A stretch of DNA of 64,000 bases from an uncultured Erythrobacter sp. Its GTDB lineage: Bacteria; Pseudomonadota; Alphaproteobacteria; Sphingomonadales; Sphingomonadaceae. This document shows, piece by piece, positions 54,833 through 63,006 of this stretch. A program made the translations under genes and the position numbers. The notes under the pieces were generated by a model, which saw nothing but the letters and a program-made list of their open reading frames with translations, was not told where the DNA came from and made no database searches. How positions within the stretch are numbered: the stretch's first letter is position 1; the number at the start of each line of letters is the position of its first letter. The stretch is from NCBI GenBank assembly GCA_947503155.1, contig CANNCL010000002.1, positions 612,637 to 676,636 of the forward strand, read 5' to 3'.

Positions 54833-57424
54833 TTACTGCCGCAAGCGTTCAATCGACTGCGCGAGTGCCACGTAGAGTTTGCCCATATCCGAACCCAGAA
54901 TGGTCACGCTCAACGCGTTGCCATCGCGGGTTGAAAGCATGGAGCGCAGCATCGCTTCAAAATCATGGATATAGCGGCTGACATTCGCCCTAAACGCGTC
55001 GTCATTTTGGTAAAGTTCTGCGATTTCCTTCGCGTCGCCATTCTCCAGCAATCGCACCGCACGGCGGGTGAATATCCCGCGATCGCCTTTCAGATAGGCA
55101 TCCCATGCCGTATCGGACATTTCGGTTGAAAGCGCCCCGGAAAGGTCGATTGCGTTTGAATTGAGGCTGTCTGTGATCAGCGCCATACGCCGCGCAAAAT
55201 CATTGCCAACCTGTTCCTGTGCCAGATCCCGCGCGCGGGCAATGCGCTGTTCCAGATTGTTCGTCAGATCGTTGACCTTGGACAATTGGTCGCGCAGCTG
55301 CACGGTTGCTTCGCGCCCGACGCCGGATGCGTGCGATGCAGCTTGCTCCAATTTACCGATCGTTTCTGCAGTTTCATTGCGCAGGGATCGTTCGAGTTCC
55401 GTCACGGCCTGTTGCGAAATCGAGGCGGCCAATGCACCGACTTTGTCGCGCGCGCCGTCTTCCAATGCCGTGAACGCAGTCGTGGTCGCTGTTTCGAGTG
55501 CCCCCAAGGCATCACGCAATTTCTCCTGCGTTTCGCCCGCAAAGCCTTCGCTTTGTTCGGCCAATCGATTGAACCCGCCGCGAAGCCCCTGAAGCTTGGC
55601 CAATGCGTCTTCTGATTGCGCGGTAAGTTTCGATTGCAGGGCCTCGATTGACGTGTCGGCTTCGTCAATCTTGGACTGCGCTTCGATCAGGTAATTGCTG
55701 ATCTTCTCTGCTTGGCCATTGGTCGCAAACATCATGCCGGAAAGCCCCGCTGCGCGTTGCTCCACATTGCTCAGCGCGCTGGATGCGGTTTCGATTGCAG
55801 AGGGTAGGTCTTCGCGGCTGTGTTTCGCGCCAGATTGGATGATCTCAAGCAAGCGTATGCCCGCTTCGGTGAGAGCTTCAAGCTGCGTTTCGGTCTCTCC
55901 CAAGGCCGTGCGTTTTTCCGCAAGTTGATCGCCGAGCGCGCCAAGGCCGGTCGTCAACCCGTCGCGCGCTGTTTCGCTTTGTGTGCCAATCTCCTCGATC
56001 AACATCCTCAGCGCATCAAGTTGCTCTGTCATCGCCGTGCTTTGAGCGACCAATTTCTCTGTCTGCTCACTTTGCGCCTCGCGGCGTTCGGTCAGCGCAT
56101 CGTCAAGATCCGTAAGGCGCTGTGCCAAAACCTCGCTTGCTTGCGTTTCGCGGGTGTCAAATTCTTCCTGACGGCGGGTCATTTCTTCGAGGAATTTGCG
56201 ATCACGGGCGGCCAGAGTATCATCAAACCGCGCGGCTTCTTCATGCAGCTCTTTCACTCTGTTTTGCGACACTGCGATGGCTTGCTGGTCGAGCCGGTCG
56301 AGCGTTTCGACGGTCTGCGTAACGTCAGCTTCAAAGCGTTTGCGCGAGGTCTGCAATTGCTCCATCGCGCCGGCTTCTGCGCCGCGCAGCTTACCCGAAA
56401 TCGCTTTGGCTTCGGATTGCAACATCGCCATACGTTCGCCTAGCGCGCTCAGCGCCTGCGTCTCTGCTATTTCCACTTCTGACCGGTATTCGCCCGCCTG
56501 TGTTTGAACCGCCTCCAACCGCGATCCGATCACGTCACCAATGCGGGTAAGGTCGGTCTCGAAACTGTTCAACGTAGCGCCGACACGCTTGTCAAACGTC
56601 ATGACTTGGGTCTCGCTGGCCTTGCCAAATTGGTTGAGCCTTTCAAACCCGGTGACCAATTTCTCCAATTGCTCCTGCGCTGTGCGGCCAGCATTGCCGA
56701 CTTGATTGGAAACATCGCGCGCCGAATTGGCGACCACCGGCAAATCATCGCGCAGCCGGGTCATATTACTCAAAGCGGTCTCGCTTGCGCTGCCAATCGC
56801 ATCGACCTGAGCGCCATTGTCATGGATGAGTTTCTGCAACTCACCGGCATGTCCCGAAATCCGCTCGCTCGCGGTGCGACCCAAAGATTCCAGGTCGCGC
56901 GATTGTGCGCCCAAAAATTCGCGGGCCAGGCTCAATTCGCGGTTTACAACGGTCAACCGCGTTTCAAGCTCAATGCTTTCCTTTGAAAGTAGCGATGCGG
57001 TTTCGGCAAAGCGGCGTGCCTCAGCGCGGGAATGACGCATCGTCAGCAACCAGCCGACGCAAACAAGCAACACCGGAACCGACCAATCAATGATCCAGCG
57101 GGTCCATTCCGCCGGATTGGCGCTGGCCGCGGCGAGCAATCTATCCTGCATCGCCCAGCCATAAAGCGCGCTCCAACCGGCGATCAATGCAATTGCAATC
57201 GCCGGGGCGACCCATCCAAAACGCGGCGAGGCGGGTTCATAATCCTCCTCCACATCGTAATCAGAAAGGTCGAGTTCCTCTTCTATTTCAATGGCATCGG
57301 CGAGCTCTTCGCCAGCATGGTTCGCTGCTGCATCGGCGGCAGCGTCGCCTGCCTCAACAGTTGAAGATTGCGCGTCCTGCGCGGCGCCTGGGCCCACGGC
57401 CCTGATATGTTGTCCACCAGCCAT
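54833..57424 (-). CDS. large two-TM coiled-coil protein (TipN-like layout)
   Basis: An 863-residue protein. The first 68 residues are acidic and cytoplasmic. Two TM helices follow (about 71-91 and 110-129), then an almost unbroken coiled coil (about 130-790) rich in Glu/Gln/Ala/Arg with heptad spacing. It ends in a compact domain beginning near SDTAWDAYLKGDRGIFTRRAVRLLENGDAKEIAELY. Caulobacter TipN, a cell-pole landmark, has about the same length and the same order of two N-terminal TMs and a long coiled coil; this is a likeness of layout, not a proven homology. The ATG at 57424 is preferred over Mets at 57466 and 57496. It is divergent from an Hpt-like gene. Confidence 0.7.
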   Translation of the reverse strand: MAGGQHIRAVGPGAAQDAQSSTVEAGDAAADAAANHAGEELADAIEIEEELDLSDYDVEEDYEPASPRFGWVAPAIAIALIAGWSALYGWAMQDRLLAAASANPAEWTRWIIDWSVPVLLVCVGWLLTMRHSRAEARRFAETASLLSKESIELETRLTVVNRELSLAREFLGAQSRDLESLGRTASERISGHAGELQKLIHDNGAQVDAIGSASETALSNMTRLRDDLPVVANSARDVSNQVGNAGRTAQEQLEKLVTGFERLNQFGKASETQVMTFDKRVGATLNSFETDLTRIGDVIGSRLEAVQTQAGEYRSEVEIAETQALSALGERMAMLQSEAKAISGKLRGAEAGAMEQLQTSRKRFEADVTQTVETLDRLDQQAIAVSQNRVKELHEEAARFDDTLAARDRKFLEEMTRRQEEFDTRETQASEVLAQRLTDLDDALTERREAQSEQTEKLVAQSTAMTEQLDALRMLIEEIGTQSETARDGLTTGLGALGDQLAEKRTALGETETQLEALTEAGIRLLEIIQSGAKHSREDLPSAIETASSALSNVEQRAAGLSGMMFATNGQAEKISNYLIEAQSKIDEADTSIEALQSKLTAQSEDALAKLQGLRGGFNRLAEQSEGFAGETQEKLRDALGALETATTTAFTALEDGARDKVGALAASISQQAVTELERSLRNETAETIGKLEQAASHASGVGREATVQLRDQLSKVNDLTNNLEQRIARARDLAQEQVGNDFARRMALITDSLNSNAIDLSGALSTEMSDTAWDAYLKGDRGIFTRRAVRLLENGDAKEIAELYQNDDAFRANVSRYIHDFEAMLRSMLSTRDGNALSVTILGSDMGKLYVALAQSIERLRQ

Positions 57425-57454
57425 CCCACATAGATACCACAGCGGAGAATAGGA

Positions 57455-57469
57455 TAAACCCCGCATTAA
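57455..57469. promoter_or_regulatory. CtrA-like box between the coiled-coil and Hpt-like genes
   Basis: TAAA-N7-TTAA (57455-57458, 57466-57469) followed by C; one mismatch to the CtrA consensus TTAA-N7-TTAA. It lies in the 70-base divergent region, 31 bases upstream of the coiled-coil start codon and 26 bases before the Hpt-like ATG. This is a candidate only, as such short sites occur by chance. Confidence 0.35.
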
Positions 57470-57494
57470 CTCCCTATGCGTTATCCCGTGCCCC

Positions 57495-57842
57495 ATGGCC
57501 TATGAAAGCGGAGCCCTCGATGCGACCCTTGCCGCAGCTGCTGGAGATGATCCGGCGCTGCTACGTGAGCTGCGCGGTGCGTTTGTTGAAAGCGCGCAAA
57601 AGCAATTGGATTTGCTCAAACGGTCGCGTTGTGACGGCAATTGGAACGTCGCGGCAATGCGTCTGAAAGGGCTAGCGGCCAGCTTTCATTCCGAAGAATT
57701 GCTGCTCGCCTCTGAGAATGCACTGGCGTCTGCTCCGGGTGAACCGGCGGCGATACGCGATATTGAAAGTGTGTTGATGCAATTGTCCGGCAACGTTCAA
57801 GGCAGCGTTTATGGCAACGCTCCAGAGCCTTTTAACGTCTGA
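57495..57842 (+). CDS. Hpt-like protein lacking the phosphorylatable His
   Basis: A 115-residue helical protein. The segment NVAAMRLKGLAASFHSEELLLASENALASA has the shape of an Hpt domain (A-H-x-L-K-G-x-A-x-x-[FL]-G/H in the family), but the phospho-accepting His position is Met55 (codon ATG). A His occurs ten residues later, at 65, which is not the Hpt site. It may have lost phosphotransfer or be a structural relative. A CtrA-like box lies just upstream. Confidence 0.55.
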   Translation: MAYESGALDATLAAAAGDDPALLRELRGAFVESAQKQLDLLKRSRCDGNWNVAAMRLKGLAASFHSEELLLASENALASAPGEPAAIRDIESVLMQLSGNVQGSVYGNAPEPFNV

Positions 57843-57955
57843 TCACCGCAAATTCAGGGGGTTTGCCTTCACGCTGCGCTTGATACGCGGCGTTCGAGAG
57901 GCGTAGCGCTGTAACCGCGGACAAGATTGCCGCGATTCCGGCATGGGACACCCTT

Positions 57956-59203
57956 TTGCGCACCGCTCTAATCGCAGCCGTCAAACGAACTGAATCCGGA
58001 CAGCCGCGTGCGCAATTGATGCTGGCTGGGCGCAGCGTGCTTGCTTGGCAAGCGGGTTTGGCGCTTGATCTGGGGTGTGAGCGGATCATTTGTCTTTGCG
58101 AAGCCCCAACGGACACTGTGTTGGCGCTTCAAAGAGAGATTGAGCGCAGCGGCGCAGAATTTCATGCGATCCGCAGCAATTTACAACTGGTCAGTTTGGT
58201 GCGCGCCGATGATGAGCTGGTGATGATCCTTGATGGGTTGCTGCCCGATCGCGCCGCGGTGATGAATTTTGTTGGGGGGCACGGGGCGCTCACCTCTGGT
58301 GCCTTGCGCAAAGGGGTAGCAACTCTGCCGGCCAGCGATGCGCTGGGGCGAAATCACGGCGAAGATTTTGAACGTATAGACCGAGATCGGCATTGGGCCG
58401 GATTTGCCGTGATGCGCGCTGGGCAAGTGCAAAAACTCGCGGATTTACCGCCAGATGGTGACGCCATGTCTTTGCTGTTGCGGTTGGCGTTGCAAACCCG
58501 TGTGGAATGCCGCGATCTCCCGTTAGAGGAAATGGATCGCAATAACTGGGTCTTGGCGAGCCATGCCGAGACCCTGAACCAACGTGAAAGCGCTTTGATC
58601 GCTGCCAGCATATCCGCGCAACCTTGGACCGGTCCGCTGCGGGCGATTGCGGGGGGCGTTGTAAAGCAAATTGGGCCGCGTTGGCTGGATGTTGGGGCCG
58701 AAGCCAGCGCCGGATTGTCGGCATTTTTGATGGTCGCCGGGATTGGGCTTGCAGGCTTTGGTTACGGCGGCGCTGCGCTCAGCGTCGCTGCTTTGGGCGC
58801 TTTTGCCGGCGCGGTTTGCGGCGCGTGGAGCGGGCTGCGCCAGCGATTGTGGTCGCATGACCGCGGCGAACGGCTTCGTAATATTGTGCCGTTTGGCGTG
58901 GACGCCGCAGCGCTCATCACGCTTATCACGCTCACGCTGGTCAATGGATGGAGCGGCAATCTTATCCCTCAGATTGCGCTCCCGGTGCTCGCTCTTGGAT
59001 TGGCGCGGCTTGCCTCTATCGGCGGCGCGGCAAAGGGCTGCGCGTTTTGGCAGGATCGCACGCTGCATCTCGCCGCTTACGCGATCGCGGCGGCAATGGG
59101 ATATTTGAACGAAGCCTTGGCTTTGTTCGCGCTCATTGCACTGGCGCATCTCACGCTAAGGTCCGCCACAGAGGCAGCTGGTCAATTGACAGGCGACCAC
59201 TAG
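57956..59203 (+). CDS. nucleotidyltransferase-like domain fused to a membrane domain
   Basis: A 415-residue protein starting with TTG. Residues 1-120 resemble the sugar-nucleotide/MobA transferase fold: ALIAAVKRTESGQPRAQLMLAGRSVLAWQAGLAL, and the metal-site-like VMILDGLLPDR. From about 240 on it has five or six hydrophobic helices (for example GLSAFLMVAGIGLAGFGYGGAALSVAALGAFAGAVCGAW and AAALITLITLTLVNG). The order recalls NTP-transferase/CDP-alcohol phosphotransferase fusions, but the CDP-alcohol motif (DGxxAR) is missing. I cannot assign a reaction. It is followed by a CtrA-like box and the next gene. Confidence 0.55.
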   Translation: MRTALIAAVKRTESGQPRAQLMLAGRSVLAWQAGLALDLGCERIICLCEAPTDTVLALQREIERSGAEFHAIRSNLQLVSLVRADDELVMILDGLLPDRAAVMNFVGGHGALTSGALRKGVATLPASDALGRNHGEDFERIDRDRHWAGFAVMRAGQVQKLADLPPDGDAMSLLLRLALQTRVECRDLPLEEMDRNNWVLASHAETLNQRESALIAASISAQPWTGPLRAIAGGVVKQIGPRWLDVGAEASAGLSAFLMVAGIGLAGFGYGGAALSVAALGAFAGAVCGAWSGLRQRLWSHDRGERLRNIVPFGVDAAALITLITLTLVNGWSGNLIPQIALPVLALGLARLASIGGAAKGCAFWQDRTLHLAAYAIAAAMGYLNEALALFALIALAHLTLRSATEAAGQLTGDH

Positions 59204-59214
59204 TTTTCGATGAG

Positions 59215-59231
59215 CTAACCGGGGCTTAACC
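59215..59231. promoter_or_regulatory. CtrA-like box upstream of the helical-protein gene
   Basis: CTAA-N7-TTAACC (CTAA 59215-59218, TTAA 59226-59229), one mismatch to the TTAA-N7-TTAA(CC) consensus, 24 bases before the ATG at 59255. The downstream half-site TTAACCAT is a good CtrA half-site. Candidate only. Confidence 0.45.
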
Positions 59232-59254
59232 ATAGCCCCTGTAAGGGCTACGCT

Positions 59255-60220
59255 ATGACTGAGCTGGCAATGGACCGGACCGAGACTTCTGTGGAAGCTA
59301 TCCTGCGGGATGAGCTGGCGCGCGGCAATCGTGCGCTTAGCGGAGTTGCGCCTGTTATTTCGCACATGCTCGAAAGTTCCGGTCACGCATTGGTGAGCGA
59401 TGCAATCGTTGCGCGGCTGCGCGGGATGCTGGCTCATCTTGCGCGGCAATTGCTCAGCGCCGGTTTGCCAGCGGGGCAACAAGGCGGCGTCGATGACGAG
59501 GCGATTGATGCCGTTGCCGATGGGCTGGCGGGCGACAGTGCGGTTCTGAACCACCTTTACGCGGTTGCAATGGAAGGTCACCTGACCGAGCGTCTGGAGC
59601 AAAGATCGTCTGTCGATCCGGTGCTAAGCCCGCTTTTACAAGAACTTATTGCCTCCGATCAGGCCGCAATTGCGGAATTGGCCATGAATGCTCTGGCCGC
59701 ACAATCACGTTTCACGCAAAGCCAGCGCCGGATGGAATTGCCTTTGGGCGAGCTTCCCGCAGAGCTGTTTTTAAGCGTGCTAAAGCGGTTTAAGAAAATG
59801 CCTCTGAATTACGATCAGGAAGCAGCCGCGCGAACGAACAAGGCGCTTAAGGCCAGCTACGATGAGGGGGCAGGGCGGATCGGTTTGTTCACGCGGCTTG
59901 TTTCATCAATGCGCGGCGCGGCTGTGGCCACGTTGGAACTTGATCATGCGGGGCTTGCCCTGTTCGCGACGGGGATAGCGGTGCTGACCCGGCAACCGCG
60001 CGGTCTTGCGATATTGGCATGCCACGAACGACAGGCCGCTCGGCTCGCTTTGAGTTTACGCGCTAGCGGTCTCAGCGCAGAGGGTATTGAGCGGCAATTC
60101 TTATTGCTTGAACCGAGCGAGATGTTGCCCGATGGAATCGGCGCAATGCCGCCGGAACGCGCGCGCGAATTGCTCGGCACGTCGGATTTTGCCATCGGCA
60201 CCGGTCATGGTGCGGGTTGA
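59255..60220 (+). CDS. helical protein of unknown function upstream of a histidine-kinase-like gene
   Basis: A 321-residue protein with no signal peptide and no TM helix. It is built of amphipathic helices (VEAILRDELARGNRALSGVAPVISHML, DAIVARLRGMLAHLARQLLSAG, DQAAIAELAMNALAAQSRFTQSQRRMELPLGELPAELFLSVLKRF). The look is that of HEAT-like alphaproteobacterial proteins such as DUF2336, but I cannot confirm the family. It is ten bases upstream of the kinase-like gene, so it is probably its partner. Confidence 0.6.
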   Translation: MTELAMDRTETSVEAILRDELARGNRALSGVAPVISHMLESSGHALVSDAIVARLRGMLAHLARQLLSAGLPAGQQGGVDDEAIDAVADGLAGDSAVLNHLYAVAMEGHLTERLEQRSSVDPVLSPLLQELIASDQAAIAELAMNALAAQSRFTQSQRRMELPLGELPAELFLSVLKRFKKMPLNYDQEAAARTNKALKASYDEGAGRIGLFTRLVSSMRGAAVATLELDHAGLALFATGIAVLTRQPRGLAILACHERQAARLALSLRASGLSAEGIERQFLLLEPSEMLPDGIGAMPPERARELLGTSDFAIGTGHGAG

Positions 60221-60230
60221 GGCGAGGGCG

Positions 60231-61658
60231 ATGAACCGGCAACAATCTCTTTTAGCGGCGCGCGGCCTTACCGATGACCGGGACCGGCTACTGACAGCGG
60301 ATGACCCGTTGGCGGAACTGCACGAAAGCTGCGGTGGTTCGCTGCCGGGGACGTTGGCTGTTCCAGAACTGCTCGATCTGGTGCGTCAGGGGCGCAAAAT
60401 GGGCCTGAGGATTGCCCGCGAATTTTCGGCCTTTGATGGCGCGGAAATGGTGAGCGGTTTTGTGCGCATCCACCCACTTGGCGAAGAACGCGGCGGCGGT
60501 TGCGAAGTGCTAGTCGAAAATTGGCAACGCGCGCCTCAGCCGGAGGTTAACTCGCACGATCTCGCTGATAAAATTGATGCGATCGACCGCGCCTCTGCCG
60601 AAGTCACTGCGCGGCTTGATCCGCGGCAAAAAATGCAGTTTCTTACATCCACGGCGGCCGATGCGGCGGAGTTGCAAGACGCCGTTGCGGCTGCGCCGAG
60701 CAAGGCGTGGACTGAATATGTGGAGCTGAGAGGCGTTGCGCATCAACAGCCACTGCATTGGCGGCTGCTTGATGGAGCGAATTGCACCATTCCGGGTTCA
60801 GCGCGGGACTGGCGTGTGCGGTTGATCCCGCTCGGCCCGGCCAGCGGTGCGCCGCGCGGATTTGAATTGTTGATGGTGGCAGATGAGCCTCTTGGTGTTT
60901 TGGACGCAACCGATGACGCCGAAGAAGAGACAGCCCATTCGCGCCTGATCGGAAGCGCACTGACGCCTGTTTTGCGCCAACCTATTGCGCGGATCATCGC
61001 CAATGCTGAAACGATCCGAACCCGGCTCGCGGGGCCATTGCGCGCGGAATATAGCGAATATGCGGGCAACATCGCATCGGCGGGACAGCATCTTTCGGGG
61101 ATGCTGGATGATCTTGCCGATTTGGAAGTGGTTGAAGCCGACGGATTTACGACTGCGAAGGAAAAGGTCGACCTTGCCGATGCGGCAAAGCGCGCGGCGG
61201 GCATACTCGGCGTGCGTGCGCATGATCGGGGGATTTCTTTCGAGTTTTCAAACCCAGAAAAACCAGTCGTGGCGATCGGAGAATTCCGCCGCGTCCTTCA
61301 AATTCTGATTAATCTGATCGGCAATGCTGTCGCCTATTCACCCGAAAACAGCACGGTCACCGTCACGACGCGAATTGCGGATAACGGGGCCGGACAGGTC
61401 AGTGTCCTTGACCAAGGGGCCGGGGTCGACCCGGATCAAGCTTTGCGGATATTTGAAAAGTTCGAACGGCTTGGCCGCGATAGCGACGGCGGCAATGACA
61501 GCGGATCGGGCCTCGGCCTGTATATTTCGCGCAGGCTGGCGCTCGTCATGGATGGTGACTTGGAGGTCGCTGTGCCTGGCGATGCCGTTTCAGGGTCTGA
61601 CGACGCCGGTGCGAACACCGGCGCCGAATTCAGACTGACGCTCCCGCTTAGCTCTTAA
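60231..61658 (+). CDS. histidine-kinase-like protein with a degenerate H-box
   Basis: A 475-residue soluble protein with a PAS-like N-terminal region and a full HATPase_c domain: N-box INLIGNAVAYSP (about 360), G1 VLDQGAGVD (about 394), F-box IFEKFERLGR and G2 GSGLGLYISRRLALVMDG (about 425). The dimerisation helix reads SALTPVLRQPIARIIANAETI. In normal kinases the matching segment is SHELRTPL, so Pro246 stands where the phosphorylated His should be. ATP binding should be possible, but standard autophosphorylation is not. GGCGAGGGC precedes the ATG at 60231. There is no response regulator beside it. Confidence 0.75.
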   Translation: MNRQQSLLAARGLTDDRDRLLTADDPLAELHESCGGSLPGTLAVPELLDLVRQGRKMGLRIAREFSAFDGAEMVSGFVRIHPLGEERGGGCEVLVENWQRAPQPEVNSHDLADKIDAIDRASAEVTARLDPRQKMQFLTSTAADAAELQDAVAAAPSKAWTEYVELRGVAHQQPLHWRLLDGANCTIPGSARDWRVRLIPLGPASGAPRGFELLMVADEPLGVLDATDDAEEETAHSRLIGSALTPVLRQPIARIIANAETIRTRLAGPLRAEYSEYAGNIASAGQHLSGMLDDLADLEVVEADGFTTAKEKVDLADAAKRAAGILGVRAHDRGISFEFSNPEKPVVAIGEFRRVLQILINLIGNAVAYSPENSTVTVTTRIADNGAGQVSVLDQGAGVDPDQALRIFEKFERLGRDSDGGNDSGSGLGLYISRRLALVMDGDLEVAVPGDAVSGSDDAGANTGAEFRLTLPLSS

Positions 61659-61680
61659 AAAAGCTGCGGATTGCGGCGCT

Positions 61681-62967
61681 TTAGCGGCCGCTGAGCGGTA
61701 CGTAATCACGCTGTGTCGGGCCAGTGTAGAGCTGACGCGGACGGCCAATGACCTGGCCTGGATCTGAGATCATTTCGTTCCACTGCGCGACCCAACCCAC
61801 GGTGCGGGCTAGGGCAAAGAGCGCGGTGAACATCGTGGTCGGGAAACCGATCGACGATAGAATGATGCCCGAATAAAAATCGACATTCGGGAACAGCTTC
61901 TTCTCGCGGAAATAATCGTCGTTGAGTGCGAGTTCTTCCAAACGCAGGGCCGTTTCAAACACGGGATCATCGACCTTCAATGCTTCAAACACTTCTTTCA
62001 GCGTTTGCTGCATCACGGTCGCGCGCGGATCGTAGTTTTTATAAACACGGTGGCCAAAGCCCATCAGGCGGAAAGGATCATTTTTATCCTTAGCCCGTTC
62101 AATATATTGCGGAATTTTGTCGGGTGAACCGATTTCCTGCAACATGTTGAGCGCCGCTTCATTCGCGCCGCCATGTGCCGGACCCCACAGGCAAGCAATG
62201 CCCGCAGCGATACAAGCAAATGGGTTCGCGCCCGAAGAACCAGCAAGGCGAACGGTCGAAGTCGACGCGTTTTGTTCGTGATCCGCATGGAGAATAAAGA
62301 TACGGTCCATCGCCTTTTCAATGGCGGGGTGGACTTCATATTCTTCGGCCGGAACGCCAAAAGTCATGCGCAGGAAATTGCCGGTATAGCTGAGCGAATT
62401 GTCCGGTTGCATCATCGGCTGACCGACCGAATATTTGTAAGCCGCAGCCGCAATCGTCGGCATTTTTGCGATCAAACGATGCGAACTGATCTTGCGGTGT
62501 TCTGGGTCCGAAATATCGGTGCTGTCATGATAAAACGCCGAAAGCGCCCCAACCACACCGCACATAATCGCCATCGGGTGCGCATCGCGGCGGAAACCCT
62601 GATAAAACTGGCGCAATTGATCGTGCAGCATCGTGTGCCGTGTGATCGTGTGGTTAAAATCATGCAGTTCATCGCTGCTCGGCAATTCGCCGTTGAGCAG
62701 CAGATAGGACGTTTCCATGAAGCTGGAATGTTCAGCAAGCTGACCAATCGGATAACCGCGGTGCAGCAACACACCTTCATTGCCGTCAATATAAGTCAGC
62801 GCGCTTTCGCAGCTCGCGGTGGATTTATAGCCGGGGTCGAAAGTAAACGCGCCGGTTGCACCGTAGAGCTTGCGAATATCGACCACGTCGGGGCCGGTGC
62901 TGCCTTCGAGCACGGGAAACTGGTGAGTTTGCCCGTTTAGTTCGAGTGTTGCCTGCTTATCTGCCAA
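61681..62967 (-). CDS. gltA: citrate synthase
   Basis: A 428-residue type II citrate synthase (oxaloacetate + acetyl-CoA to citrate; entry to the TCA cycle). The catalytic residues lie in [18 protein letters not shown] (His), [16 protein letters not shown] (His) and [23 protein letters not shown] (Asp). The start is most likely TTG at 62967: AGGAG sits seven bases upstream, and this gives the family length. A TTG 18 bases earlier is also in frame but would swallow the ribosome site. It is downstream of gltX on the same strand, with about 39 bases between. Confidence 0.96.
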   Translation of the reverse strand: MADKQATLELNGQTHQFPVLEGSTGPDVVDIRKLYGATGAFTFDPGYKSTASCESALTYIDGNEGVLLHRGYPIGQLAEHSSFMETSYLLLNGELPSSDELHDFNHTITRHTMLHDQLRQFYQGFRRDAHPMAIMCGVVGALSAFYHDSTDISDPEHRKISSHRLIAKMPTIAAAAYKYSVGQPMMQPDNSLSYTGNFLRMTFGVPAEEYEVHPAIEKAMDRIFILHADHEQNASTSTVRLAGSSGANPFACIAAGIACLWGPAHGGANEAALNMLQEIGSPDKIPQYIERAKDKNDPFRLMGFGHRVYKNYDPRATVMQQTLKEVFEALKVDDPVFETALRLEELALNDDYFREKKLFPNVDFYSGIILSSIGFPTTMFTALFALARTVGWVAQWNEMISDPGQVIGRPRQLYTGPTQRDYVPLSGR

Positions 62968-63006
62968 GGCCTGTCTCCTACCCAAGTGTGGTTCTGGCGT
63001 CAGCTC

